Shown here: one piece after another, positions 48,086-59,685 of the stretch
Numbering within the stretch: position 1 is the first letter of the stretch
How the letters are laid out: each line of letters opens with the position of its first letter
Assembly: GCF_050003625.1 (NCBI RefSeq)
Contig: NC_134400.1
Span: 224,170,085-224,234,084, forward strand
Direction: 5' to 3'
DNA length: 64,000 nt
DNA from: Haematobia irritans
Taxonomy: Eukaryota; Arthropoda; Insecta; Diptera; Muscidae
The notes under the pieces: generated by a model
Told to the model about the DNA's origin: nothing
Seen by the model: only the letters and a program-made list of their open reading frames with translations
The model's database searches: none
Program-made: the position numbers and the translations under genes

Positions 48086-50023
48086 CCACGTTTTTTTAAC
48101 TGACTTAGTCTTTGTGGTGTTGAATATATAGCTTCAAAAAACTAAATCAACGTCGAATTTTGACGAACTACGACTCACAAATATAATTGCAATGCTCTCA
48201 AGAAGTGAAATTTTAAGATCGATTTATGTGGAGGCTATATCGAAAGACAAACGGATATAGTTCATCTTTTAGTGTACGGAGTTATAGAGATCGTACCTGA
48301 ATATTGTTTCAAATTAGAGATTTGTTTGATTATGGCCTACTGTTGTTTTGGATACAGTGGATACATAAACTAACTTCAGTTCTGGAGATCGATTAATATG
48401 GGATACATTTAAATATACTTATTGTGATCGTAGAGAATAAATATAGTGCAGGACGCCCAAAATATCGAACGAATAGATCGATTTTTCGTTATATATCGCC
48501 ATACACAGCACACCCTACAGATATACTATGAAGATAGCTATAGCCCATGGACAGACATGGCAAAAATTGCTTTCTCACTTCGAAAATTGCTGTTTGACAA
48601 AAACTTAGTACAGATTTTTGTGATCTTGCATTGATTAAATGATTCATGTAACCATGTCTCGTGGAGCTAATAAACGAAGCGTGAAAATAATGTTGTCTGA
48701 TCGAAATTTATTAGATCCATGACCCCTAGTCTGATCTATGTTCAATTGTAAGCAAACAATACAAATCTGTCTACAAATCAATTTTCGTTTAATGTCATTT
48801 TACGGCTTCACTAGTCTATCATAGCTTGGCAATTACAGTCAAATGCCAAACCTATGCTTTTTTTTTTTTTTGGTTTAATAAAAACCAAAATGGTATTGAA
48901 ACAAAAGACTTAGAATTCAGAATTTTTATGACCAACATAGAATGAATTAGTAGCCTGGCTAAAATGACACAGATTTAGACACGTTTAACAAAATTTTTGC
49001 ATACATAAACCATGTGTGAATGTAAGGCTCCAAAGTCTGCAGGCAAGCTGTTTGATTGGAGTTGGCACCGAAAATTTACAAACCAGCGCCCTTGTTTTTC
49101 TTTTAAGCAGCTTGGCTCGATGCACCCACACTGTCTGGCAGTATGTGGACCGACAGACGGATGGATAGATGGATGAGAATGAATGAAGGAACCAATGGAC
49201 ACATAAGTAGTAAAACTTAATCTGGTCTGGTTAAGCTGGCATCAAATTGATAGCCATGCTAGATTTGTACAACTCCCGTAGATAGTGTCTGTCTAACGTG
49301 GCTGCCTCTATGGGCCAGTCAGAGTTGCCTGGCATGACATCAACTTTAATGTTTCCAACAACTATGGAAAAAAGTTCATTCACAGTTGGACAGAGGTTTT
49401 ATTGATGTGCTGTGTGTCCTACTCTCCTGGCAGGAACTTAAGCTATATCTGTAAATCCTTTTTTGTGCTTTTATATTTTGTTATTTATATTTTTTTAATA
49501 GTGACGACATTTGATGGTTCTCGTTTTGTTTTGCTAGTATTGCTGCCTGCAACAGACTGAGATTGACCTTGACTTTCACTTTTGACGATGACGACGACGA
49601 CGACGACGGGGACGTCATTGTTAATATCTGTAACATGAGCTGTTGAGAGCAAGCGTCCCAGGAAGAGAAGTTTTTGTGACGTCGACATCATCAACTTAGT
49701 ATTCTGTGTCAGAGTCCTTGCTTACCCTTGCCTCGATTGTAACTTCTGGAATATATCTCGAGTTGGTTGGCTTTTTAGTTTATGAGTTTTCAGCTCCATA
49801 CTGATTACTATATATGAGACATTCTATTGTTTAATATCCATATATGCGATGTTCTAAGAAGTTTTCTTGTGCCTACAACTCCCAAAACCAAATTATGTTA
49901 ATGGAGAGAATTGATGGTGAAAATCATACCAAATTGACGAAAAATCGACTTTTGTACATATCGAAATATCAATCCTACTACATTATAGTCTTGGGCAAAA
50001 TCGTTCACCGTAGTGATTCGGAC
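48086..50023. other. Noncoding DNA, one decayed Helentron-like monomer patch
   Basis: At about 48215-48410, words such as GATCGATTTATGTGGAGGCT and GGAGATCGATTAATATGGG resemble Helentron monomers of the A/D type but are badly eroded. A GACGACGACGACGACGACGG run lies at about 49585-49609. Frames at 48446-48634 and 49485-49694 are unrecognised. Confidence 0.35.
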
Positions 50024-50550
50024 TCATCGTTCCTTTTGTACAAAGGAACTAGTTCCTTCAAATCGTTCCATCGCTCCTTTTCGTTCCGGATTTTTATATT
50101 TGTCATCACTGTCATCTACTAAAGACAGACATTACATTGTTTGTTTACTTTGTGTAACGACGTTCGTGGTCAATTGAAAGATACAAAAATATGGAAAATT
50201 GAGTGAAATTACTTCAAATAGTTTATTGTAATATAGTAAGAAAAAAAAATAAAGGAATGGAACATTTAAGGAAGTAACTAAATTCAGGAAGCCAAACTCT
50301 TTGGATGGATTTTTGGATTGAATTATACTATACTCTGTGCAAAATTATTCATTGCGAGAAATTACGATTTTTTTGTCGTTTGTGAAGAGCCTGAGATGGA
50401 ATTAAGGATTCTATTAAATAGCAGCATATCAATCAATGATTTAAAAAAATTTGCAAATAGCTCAAACAGAAGTAAAAAAAATCAAACTGCGATCCGAGGA
50501 ACGATGGAGCGTAAATTGAAAATAAAACTAAATGACAAAAGGAACGATGA
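50024..50550. repeat. GTTCC-rich foldback element
   Basis: TCATCGTTCCTTTTGT at 50024-50039 is the exact reverse complement of 50535-50550. An inner pair, 50064-50077 and 50498-50511, matches with two mismatches in 14. The palindrome GGAACTAGTTCC lies at 50045-50056. The nested order fits a foldback element. A frame covering the loop (50318-50593) is therefore not taken as a gene. Confidence 0.6.
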
Positions 50551-50627
50551 GAACGAAAGAGATGGAACTAGTGACAGTCGTTCCTTTTATTGAACCGTTC
50601 CGGAGCCACACAATCCTACTACATGAG

Positions 50628-51105
50628 TGTAAATCTGCCGTAAAATATCTAAATCTGAAGCTATTAAACAAAATTTGTATCTCTACTCTCTGCAATATTT
50701 TACAAAACTGTGGCCTCTGTGTGTCATATCAGTTTACATCGGACGAAAGATATATATGGGAGCTATATCTAAATCTGAAGCGATGTCAATCAAATTTGGC
50801 ACATTGGACGGCACTACCAATTGTTCTGGTTTGCAACATTTAAAGCACATAAGGGTAAAACTCTGGCGCCATATAAATGCATATCGGGCGAAAGATATAC
50901 ATAAAACTGAAACAATTTCTTGCAAAATCGTTCTATTCCAACCCAAAACACATACTTGTGCCCGTAAAACTGCGACCTAGACTTCGATCTCATAAATGTG
51001 TTTACAGACCGACGGATGGAGGGACGGAAATGGCAAGATCGACTAAAAAGTAGACCCTGAGCAAAGATACCATGTGTTTATCGCGTCTCCTTCTGGATGT
51101 TGCAG
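50628..51105 (-). mobile_element. Decayed Helentron family B fragment
   Basis: CGAAAGATATATATGGGAGC, ATCTAAATCTGAAGCGATGT, CTGCGACCTAGACTTCGATC, AGACCGACGGATGGAGGGAC and CGTCTCCTTCTGGATGTTGC follow the family B order in reverse. The terminal hairpins are lost. Confidence 0.75.
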
Positions 51106-52311
51106 ACTTTCATTATCCTCAAATTCGAGATTACAGGGACATGTCTTTAATTGTAGGCCTCAAAGGAAGGCTCTGTAAAACATTGTCGTCTTTGAGGTGG
51201 AATAGCCCATATATACGGACATTTATGGAAGATGTGCTAATGTTTACCACAGTCATCCCATGCATATGAATGTCCAGGAACTTCATACTGAAGTAGAATA
51301 TCACAGTGGATGCAAGTGTATGTAAAAAAGTTTGACAAAATATGCTATTTGGAAATCCTGCAAAAAGGCTAAACTGTTCCTTTTTTTCAATTTGGCATGA
51401 GTACAATCCCATCCCAGATAAAAAAGCAAGCTCATCTTGCATGCCATGCCACTGAGCCTTTTTATTTTAGTTAGAATTGATAGAGTTAAAAATGTTGCAA
51501 AGCACAATTGCTTAACACACATCGGGGAGTACAGAGCACAGATGAGTTAATATATCCTAGCCATCCCCATAATTTGTATGCATGTCTCCTTTCAAATCGG
51601 TCGGTTTTTGTATTCCGCGCAACATTCGTCCTTGACGTGGTGGCATTTCATACGTATTAGATACCTTTTTAGCCATGTCTACATTTGCAACTTTGTACTC
51701 CTTCTTGTGCTCGGTTTTCCCATTGATACCTTTAGCCCTGACGAAGAAGCGGAAAACCCGAATAAAAAGAATGAGAAACAGGACAAACTATAACACAACA
51801 TTGTATAGTTTTTGAATAATTCATATCGAGTCGTCACAGGACATTCAAAACATGCAACGCATGCAGAATTACAAAAAGCTAAAGTCCCCTATAGCCACAC
51901 AACCAACTTTAAATTTCTCTCTCACAAAGAGAATGCTACCAATAAAATGTTGAGGAAGAGCAAAATCATGGTGAGAGTACCATTTACCCAGAGAGAAGAC
52001 CAATGAAGGAGCGTGTAAAGTTATGAATTATTTCTACCCGTTTACTCGTGAAAAGAGTTGCCAAAATAGTTTTAAGGAAATGATGGTCTTTCATGGTCTC
52101 AACCACACAGAAAACTAATTAGAGCCACACTACAGAAATATTTTCAAATTCGAGCCATAAGTATTTGGAATAATTATATTCGTACTGTATACGAATATAA
52201 GCAGATCTCTTTAAATAAATAATCAGACAATTATGATCTTTAATAGTAGGCCAATATTTGTTCACCGTTTTATGTCGAACATACAGAGAAAACTAATTGT
52301 GATTTTAACCC
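51106..52311. other. Noncoding DNA, no gene recognised
   Basis: Frames at 51131-51442 (reverse), 51578-51793 and 51812-52006 show no known domain. A direct repeat of ACAGAAAACTAATT-like words occurs at about 52105 and 52283. Confidence 0.4.
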
Positions 52312-52523
52312 CCATTTTCGTAAAGCTCCGTTAGTGTTCCGTTAACTAACCAACTTTTAAACCGTATTATAGACGAAGCTGTCATCCTGCCTTTATATTC
52401 CATAGGCCAGTTAGGAACTTAACTGACGAAAAAATTTCAGTTAAAGTTAACCGGAGAGAAGATATTTGCAATTTACTTTCTGTTAACTGGCAGTTAAAGC
52501 CTAACGGAGCTACATGAAAATGG
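52312..52523. mobile_element. 212-bp MITE with about 23-bp inverted ends
   Basis: CCATTTTCGTAAAGCTCCGT followed by TAG at the left faces CTAACGGAGCTACATGAAAA followed by TGG at the right, with three mismatches in 23. Internal GTTAACT and CAGTTAA words add further self-complementarity. No target duplication is certain. No coding capacity. Confidence 0.7.
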
Positions 52524-53419
52524 CCGTAAATGTAACAAACACGTTTATTCAGTTAATTGCTTCTCTCCAGAATGTTAATGAAATCCAAAATTAAAAAATA
52601 TATTATCTGCATTTATTCGCCCATCGATTTTAAAAATTCATTGGTAAAGCGATCGTCAACAAATTCAACACTAGTTAACATTTTGTGATGTTCCCTACAT
52701 GTGCACAATAAAAGTTGTGACGTCTCAGATTAAATAAACAAAAATATGGACCGATTAGCCTAATTTATTAACAGGTTGCTTAAAATTTCAATTCAATATA
52801 TTTTATTTCTTTATTAGGACAACTCTTACAATTGCAATGGAATTCAGAATACATACTGAGATGAAATTAGACCCATAATGAGTTTAAATCTGGTTTGTTT
52901 TATTTCTTCATAAATATCATAGAAGCCATTTCCGGTTCTCAATTTCATATGTGTACGCATGATATGTACCTTACGATATTAATTTTAAATCCTTTGTAAA
53001 ATATTTTTTAATATTAATTTTACCGTCTCAGCTAGTTAATTGTTAAGATGTAGAGAATCTAGTTTACAAGAAGTTATCTCAATTTCAACATGTGATTTTT
53101 ACATTTGTATCAAAATAGATTTTTGGAATAGATAAATCTTATGTTTGTAATAAGAATTCTTTAAATTGAATATGGAGCCAAAGAAATTGTTTACAATATT
53201 TTCTCATAGGCATGAGTTCACAACAATAAGTTCCAAGTGTTTTGTTTCTCTTTCAGTTTGTACTTCATGTTTCAGTAGACCCAAAAAAGGAATTTCGGTC
53301 AATTACCATACCCGAAGATCTTAAGGTCTGTGGATTCCAAATGTAGACATCCCAGATGGTTCTTCCCCTAGGTTCCAATAACAGATTTCATAGCTCTGTA
53401 TTAGACAATAACTTCCAAG
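52524..53419. other. AT-rich noncoding DNA next to a gag fossil
   Basis: No clear LTR or gene is visible. Part of it may belong to the retrotransposon remnant on the minus strand (a stretch giving SGSNLDA-LLTLEV at about 53395-53450 recalls a protease-region lead-in), but this is weak. Confidence 0.35.
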
Positions 53420-53880
53420 GTTAGTAATCAGGCATCCAAGTTGCTGCCTGATCTTGCAATTATACTTCCTTCAACATCACATGAAATCATTGCAAACTCA
53501 TCTTCTACAGTTCGAACGTAGACAAATCATTCTGCTTTGACTTACATACAGAGGTACAATGCCCGATTTTATTGCATATATAGCATTAAGTTCTATGATA
53601 TTTACATTGTTCTGTCTCATAAACCCCCGCACGATGGCCTTTGTTGACTTGATTTATCTCCATTAAGACTCTTAAATCGCCAATATTACTAATTTTTATA
53701 CTATTAATTGTTCTACAGGTACTTTCAAATGTCTCAGCGATCTGCAGAACTTCCTTAAGTGTTTGTTCATCCTTGTGTAGTGCTGCAATTCTAACCGATT
53801 CACTTGGTGTATATAAAATCATTATATCCGTAGAACAAGCTCCATTTTTAAAAACAACTATCTCAACTTTATAATACAGG
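53420..53880 (-). pseudogene. LTR-retrotransposon gag fragment with CCHC zinc knuckle
   Basis: A minus-strand frame contains AALHKDEQTLKEVLQIAETF followed by ESTCRTINSIK, the helical segment usually preceding the nucleocapsid in Ty3/gypsy-type Gag. In the same frame, after one TAA (53586-53588), comes CYICNKIGHCTSVC at 53544-53585, a perfect CX2CX4HX4C zinc knuckle that binds nucleic acid. The capsid part upstream is cut off by a SINE at 53881. Most of pol is not seen. This is an inactive relic. Family assignment beyond LTR element is uncertain. Confidence 0.7.
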
Positions 53881-54215
53881 GAGCCACCGTGGTGCAATGG
53901 TTACCATGCCCGCCTTGCATACACAAGGTCGTGGGTTCGATTCCTGTTTCGACCGAATACCAAAAAGTTTTTCTGCGGTGGATTATCCCACCTCAGTAAT
54001 GCTGGTGACATTTCTGAGGGTTTCAAAGCTTCTCTAAGTGATTTCACTGCAATGTGGAACGCCGTTCGGACTCGGCTATAAAAAGGAGGTCCGTTGTCAT
54101 TGAGCTTAACATGGAATCGGGCAGCACTCAGTGATAAGAAAGATGTTCACCAATGTGTCATCACAATGGACTGAATAGTCTGAGTGAGCCTGATACATCG
54201 GGCTGACACCTAACC
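53881..54215 (+). mobile_element. Near full-length SINE
   Basis: Its head is GGGAGCCACCGTGGTGCAAT with B-box-like GGTTCGATTCC. The body is GGCTATAAAAAGGAGGTCCG and TGGAATCGGGCAGCACTCAG, and the end is CACCTAACCTAACCC. It interrupts or borders the gag fossil. A target duplication is not evident. Confidence 0.88.
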
Positions 54216-54605
54216 TAACCCATAGATTGTAAGTTGCTCCTTCTCTCTTCAATCTCTTTTTAAAAATGATTAAATTTCAGCAATGATATGCTTCCTGATA
54301 ATCTACTGACAGTTGGACTAGTCACCCGCTGCTTTATATTTGCAAAAAAAATCCTGCTGCTGTGTCAGCATTTGCTAAGTCCAAGTTTGCTGGCATTCCT
54401 AATTTTGTCTCACTGTGTCGTGGGTACAATCCCACCTTCCCAAGCCAATCAGTTCAACCAGTACGCTTCCCGAAGTTTTTCTTAATTAAAAAAATTAAAG
54501 ATTCTACCTATGTAGACCAGCTCAGATTCTGGATTTATGAGAACCAATTTTGTTTGAGTTTTAAGGAAATCATAAACATATCGTGTATATGATGAAATAA
54601 CGCCT
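54216..54605. other. Noncoding DNA, nothing recognised
   Basis: Overlapping plus frames at 54288-54485 and 54362-54592 have no known domain. Confidence 0.4.
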
Positions 54606-55355
54606 TGATTTGAAGTCCTAGAATTAAATTGGGAGTTAGGTCTATATGGGGCCTATACCAAAACATGAACCAATACTCACCACCTCTTAATGTTCCTCAA
54701 ATACCTCTAGAATTCCACTTTCAGACGAATTGGTGAAAACTACGAATTCTAGACGCACAAGAAGTAAAATCGAGAGATCAGTCTATATAGGGGCTATACC
54801 AGAACATGGACCATTTTCGACACACCTCTTTATGGTCCTAAGATACGTCTATATTTTAAATTTCAGGCTAAAATACAGTTTCTAGACGCCCAAGAAGCAA
54901 AATCGGGAGATCGATCTAAATGAGGGCTATACCAAAACATGGTCCGATGGGCACCATTTTCGGCACACCTCTTTATGGTCCTCAAGTACCTCTAGATTTT
55001 CAATTTCAGGCTAATTGGACAAAAACTACGTTTTTTATAAGCCCAAGACCCCAAATCGAGAAATCGGTTTATATGGGGACTATATCAAAACTTGGACCGA
55101 TATAGCCCATCTTCGAACTTGACCTGCCTGCAACCAAAAAACGAATCTGTGGCAAATTTCAGGACGATAGCGCAATTATTGAAGGCTGTTGCGTGATTAC
55201 AACAGACAGACGGACATGCTTATATCGTCTTAGAATTTCTCCCTGATCAAGAATATATATACTTTATAAAGACGGAAGTCGATATTTCGATGTGTTACAC
55301 ACGGAATGACAAACTTATTATACCCCCATCACCTTTCTAGGTTGGTGGTTATAAA
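54606..55355 (-). mobile_element. Helentron-like element, family D
   Basis: Monomer marks of the type GGGGCTATACCAAAACATGG occur at about 54650, 54792, 54924 and 55077, spaced 132-153 bp. On the right comes the DINE-type block CAGACAGACGGACATGCTTA (about 55205-55225). The end, TATACCCCCATCACC then GGTGGTTATAAAA, resembles a 5' hairpin. The 3' palindrome is missing. Confidence 0.7.
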
Positions 55356-57462
55356 AATATACTCGAAAAATATTCTAAATATATGCTATAGACATTCATT
55401 TATATAAGAAAAGTTAATGACTCAAAATTGTTTAAATAAAATCCAATTGCTCAATGAGTATTGACCAGAAGGCATTAGCGAAATATTCCACAAAATAAAG
55501 ATGGCAACCTAGCTTTTATCAGAGCTTGCGCTGTTCAGTGTTGCTCTCAAATTGTAGAAATGCTTCCCACTCGTCTGAGCTTAACTCCTTTGTTTCCAAA
55601 TGAATGGAAAGAGAGAATCCCAAAATGGGGGCCAGAACATTCAAAAATAACAGGATATCAACACATATGCGTGTACAGATTACCAAATGAGTATCCTTTT
55701 TCCCCCAACGCCAACAAGCTTAACCGAAAAAGCCAGTGAAACCGAGGCGACCTCGTTACACAACAAATCGTCAAAACAAATAGTTAACCTTGTATTGAAT
55801 TTCGAAAGAGCTCACACAAAGCCACACATACACACACGCGCACACAAGCTGCCATACATGTGTGATGCTATGCAATAAACACAAGCACGGAAACGGATAC
55901 ATACGAGAACACTTGTATTAGTTGGTATGCAAAAGGAGTGCAATGATATGTAAACAAACCGAAATAAACATCCCCTCGGCCTCAGCAGAGTGAATCCATG
56001 GCTCAACCATAAAACACACAGCCAGACAGTATTGTTCTTTGAGACAAAGCCAACAACTAAACTATGAGCCTCAACAACAAAAAATATTTGAGTTTATGGT
56101 GAATTTGATGTTGGAAGAATATCAAAGGATAGACGATTGAATACTAAAGTAATATGCAGGATATATATCTCCACGTTTTCGTTTTTTCTCAACATTCGCC
56201 ATAAAATATAGGACTACATTTGTATACAGCTCCTATTCCCAGTTAGAGCATAAAGAGACAACAACAATAACAAAAAGAAAGACAGCATCATTCAAAGGTG
56301 TTAGAGGTTAATGACACTTGTTGGCGGCACACTGCAGTGGTGATGTCTGTGCATTTTTGTTTTCTTAGATGAAGGGTTGTTTCTCCCTATTTGGCTGTAT
56401 TTGGTACTCCTTTTTGAATGGTTCCCCCTGTTTATGTTTATGATGCCGTGAGAAAGGATAATATTTTGGAAAACCAAAGGACTTCACCTGTTTTTCTTTT
56501 TTCTCAGTACAGTTACATTTGGCAAAGGATGCCAGACAGTGAGCCAATGTCTTAACAATCAAGTGGAGTATACAAATATTACGTCTTGGCATTGTTATGC
56601 GAGAAACGTCAAAAGCAATCACACGCTTATGATATGATCTGAAATTTCAATTCTTTGCAATCACAGAATTTCTCTATCCCACAGGTTGCTGTGTGCATTG
56701 GTAAAGGTCTTTATCTGGAGCAACAATTATGCGATGATATTGAAAATGACATTTACCGTTTGCTGTTGCTGTTGTGTGCTGAATTTCTTTATTTCGTCTT
56801 TCAGACAATTCTAAAAAAATTCCACTTTGGCTGTGAAGAAGAACAGTTACATTTAAATTTTCTCATGAGAAATTCATAATTATTCTCATCCCAGGATATC
56901 AGGTATTTAAAGATATTGAGAATAAAGGTTATTGTTTCTTATAATAGAATCGAAAAAATTCTAGCGAATAGAATCTAAATGTTTGAATAAAAGAAACTAT
57001 AATCGATTTATTGTTCAGCATGGGTCCTAATGGATCCCATTATAATCTTCATTTAAAACAGCATTAAATTGGAACAAGAACAATCCATGATGGGATCGGT
57101 TAGGACAAAGGTGGAGGATATGTACATTATGGATTTCAATCAGTACACTGTAACTAGTCGAGAGTACTACCATTTGTATCGTTTTCGAGAAAGAATTTAG
57201 ATAAACTCCCTAAGATAAACTTGATAATATTTCATAGTTATGAATTATTATTAAAATGATGACATTTTATGGGGATAAAAAAATTGTGGAAATTACACTA
57301 ATATGAGGTCTGTAATTGTAACATAGATAGTTAGGGATTTTGTTGTGGTCATTCCAAATTTCAAGTGAATTTGGAATATATGGTATTATTGTAATATATC
57401 GGTGTTTGTAATACAGTTTAGTTAACAACTTCTAAAATTAACCTACATTTTCCATCCTTACA
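55356..57462. other. Noncoding DNA, no gene recognised
   Basis: A CACACACGCGCACACAAGC patch is at about 55831-55849. Frames at 55687-55878, 56365-56622 and 56655-56879 are unrecognised. Confidence 0.4.
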
Positions 57463-57770
57463 CGCAAAGAAAAAAAACGTTTGGAAAACGTGTACCGAAT
57501 TGCTTCGAAAATTTTAAACTTTAATCACCAAAAAAAATCGTTTGTTACAAAATTTTTATTTTTTCAATAAAAAAAAATTATTTTTGAATGGACTGTATTG
57601 TCACTTCGTTTATATCAAGCACTGTTCTTTTCTGACTTTAAGTCTTTAATAAAACACCTTTTACAGTTCATAGTAAAAATTTAATATAGTAGTATGAAAT
57701 GTTGAACATCTTTTTGGAATCTTCCGAAAATATCTGGAAAATATGTTAAAACAAAAAAAAAAAAAAAAAA
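57463..57770. repeat. Possible MITE-like AT-rich repeat
   Basis: It starts CACGCAAAGAAAAAAAACG, the type of end seen inverted at 19790 and near 59860 (TTTTTTGCGTG). It runs to a poly-A tract just before Helentron A4. The boundary on the right is not defined. Confidence 0.35.
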
Positions 57771-58018
57771 CAAGTATATACGGCCGTAAGTTCGGCCAGG
57801 CCGAATTTTATGTACCCTCCACCATGAATTGCATAGAAACTTGTACTAAAGACTGTCATCCACAATCGAATTACTTGGGTTGCGGTAACACTTGCTTCTT
57901 ATAATAGAATGGCAAGGTATTTTAAAACTTCTTTACACCATCTTTTCCATTGTAAGTTAGTCCAAACGGGGTATATATTAAACAAAAAAAGGCCGATTAA
58001 ATACGTATATAATTCAAT

Positions 58019-58140
58019 GTGACAAAATTTTCTATAGAAATAAAATTTTGACAAAATTTTCTATACCAATAAAATGTTGACAAAATTTTCTATACCAATA
58101 AAATTTTGACAAAATTTTCTATAGAAATAAAATTTTGGTA
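58019..58140. repeat. 29-bp satellite units in Helentron A4
   Basis: About four units of the TTTTCTATAGAAATAAAA-type motif; two have CTATACCAAT in place of CTATAGAAAT. It is homologous to 17926-18290 and sits at the same place in the element. Confidence 0.8.
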
Positions 58141-58427
58141 GATTATTTTTGGGGATCGGCTATATATAACTATACACCGATATGGACAAATTTCAACTGG
58201 ATCGGATGAATTTGGCTTCTCCAAGACCTCCAGAGGTCAAATCTAGGGATCGGTTTAAATAGGGATTATATATAATTAAGACCGGTATGGACCAATTTTT
58301 GCATGGTTGTTAGAGACCATATAGTAACACCACGTACCAAATTTCAACTGGATCGGATGAATTTTGCTCCTCCAAGAGCTCCAGAGGTCAAATCTAGGGA
58401 TCGGCTTAAATAGGGGTTATATATAGC

Positions 58428-58765
58428 ATGCCCGCCTTGCATACACAATGTCGTGGGTTCGATTCCTGCTTCGACCGAACACCAAAAAGTTTTTCAGCGG
58501 TGCATTATCCCACCTTAGTAATGCTGGTGACATTTCGAGGGTTTCAAAGCCTCTCTAAGTGGTTTCACTGCAATGTGGAACGCCGTTCGGACTCGGCTAT
58601 AAAAAGGAGGTCCCTTGTCATTGAGATTAACATGGAATCGGGCAGCACTCAGTGATAAGAGAGAAGTTCACCAATGTGGTATCACAATGGACTGAATAGT
58701 TTAAGTGAGCCTGAAATATCGGGCTGCCACCTAACCTAACGTAACCTAACCTAACCTAACCTAGA
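58428..58765 (+). mobile_element. SINE inserted in Helentron A4, head shortened
   Basis: It begins inside the head (GCATGCCCGCCTTGCATACA), keeps GGTTCGATTCCTGCTTCGAC and the full body, and ends in about six CCTAA/CGTAA units. The Helentron monomer resumes at AGAGACCATACTTACACC with part of the monomer lost. Confidence 0.85.
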
Positions 58766-59302
58766 GACCATACTTACACCATGTACCAAATTTCAGCCGG
58801 ATTGGATGAATTTTGCTTCTCTTAGAGGGTCCGCAAGCCAAATCGGGGGATCGGTTTATATGGGGGCTATATATAATTATGGACCGATGTGGACCAACTT
58901 TTGTTTGGTTGTTAGAGACCATATACTAACACCATGTACCAAATTTCAACCGGATCGGATGAATTTTGCTCCTCCAAGAGGTTCTGCAAGCCAAATCTGA
59001 GCGTCGGTTTATATGGGGGCTATACGTAAAAGTGGTCCGATATGGCCCATTTGCAATACCATCCGACCTACATCAATAGCAACTACTTGAGCCAAGTTTC
59101 AAGTCGATAGCTATTTTCGTTGGGAAGTTAGCGTTATTTCAACAGACGGACGGACATGCTTAGATCGACTCAGAATTTCACAACGACCCAGAATATATAT
59201 ACTTTATGGGGTCTTAGAGCAATATTTCGATGTGTTACAAAAGGAATGGCAAAGTTAATACACCCCCCCCCCCCCCCATCCTATGATGGAGGGTACAAAA
59301 AA

Positions 59303-59685
59303 CTTTATGGTGTTCGGTCGAAACAGGGATCAAACCCACGGCATGCAAGCAGACGGAGCAACCACTGCTCCGTGGTTCCCAACTAAATGTATAAAGTTTG
59401 TTTAATCGGCTCGTGGGCGCCGCAAGCTATGCTATATAAATATAACTTATTTGGATAATTGTCTATTGATGACAATAACAGCTACATAGCTCAGTGGGTA
59501 GTGCGTTGGCTTACAAATTGCATGGTCCGCGGTTCGATTCTCCGTCCAGGCGAAAGGTAAAATTTAAAAAAATTATAAAATCGAATAATTTCTTCTACAT
59601 TGTTTGTGTTACAGAAAAAGGTGCTAAGAACTAAAAAACCTCGTGGAAGTGAGAAAGATGTGAGGGAAAATGCAATTAGCCAGAA
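59303..59685. repeat. Composite repeat with two opposed tRNA-like modules
   Basis: A reverse SINE-type head lies at about 59308-59372 (GTTCGGTCGAAACAGGGATC). After GGCTCGTGGGCGCCGCAAGC comes a plus-strand tRNA-like module at about 59483-59556, with A-box-like TAGCTCAGTGGGTAG and B-box-like CGGTTCGATTCTCC. It ends with GAAAAAGGTGCTAAGAACTA. The same order is found at 47062-47440. The cloverleaf stems are mismatched, so this is not a functional tRNA. Confidence 0.65.

Larger units (their letters stand above)
57771..59302 (-). mobile_element. Non-autonomous Helentron family A copy 4, interrupted by a SINE
   Basis: The 3' palindrome TTCGGCCAGGCCGAA lies at about 57790-57806. Then come the GTACCCTCCACCATG segment, a few 29-bp satellite units (58019-58140) and ~152-bp monomers. 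The DINE-type block CAGACGGACGGACATGCTTA lies at about 59141-59160, and the 5' end CCTATGATGGAGGGTACAAA at about 59300. A run of about 17 C at about 59262-59278 replaces the usual short ACCCCC near the 5' end. Confidence 0.8.

Noticed and set aside
50318..50843. Lys/Asn-rich frames in the 50.3-50.8 kb region
   Set aside because: They cover the loop and arm of a foldback repeat and part of a Helentron.
59483..59556. A functional tRNA gene
   Set aside because: A and B boxes are good but acceptor and T stems are mismatched, and the module recurs inside a repeat.
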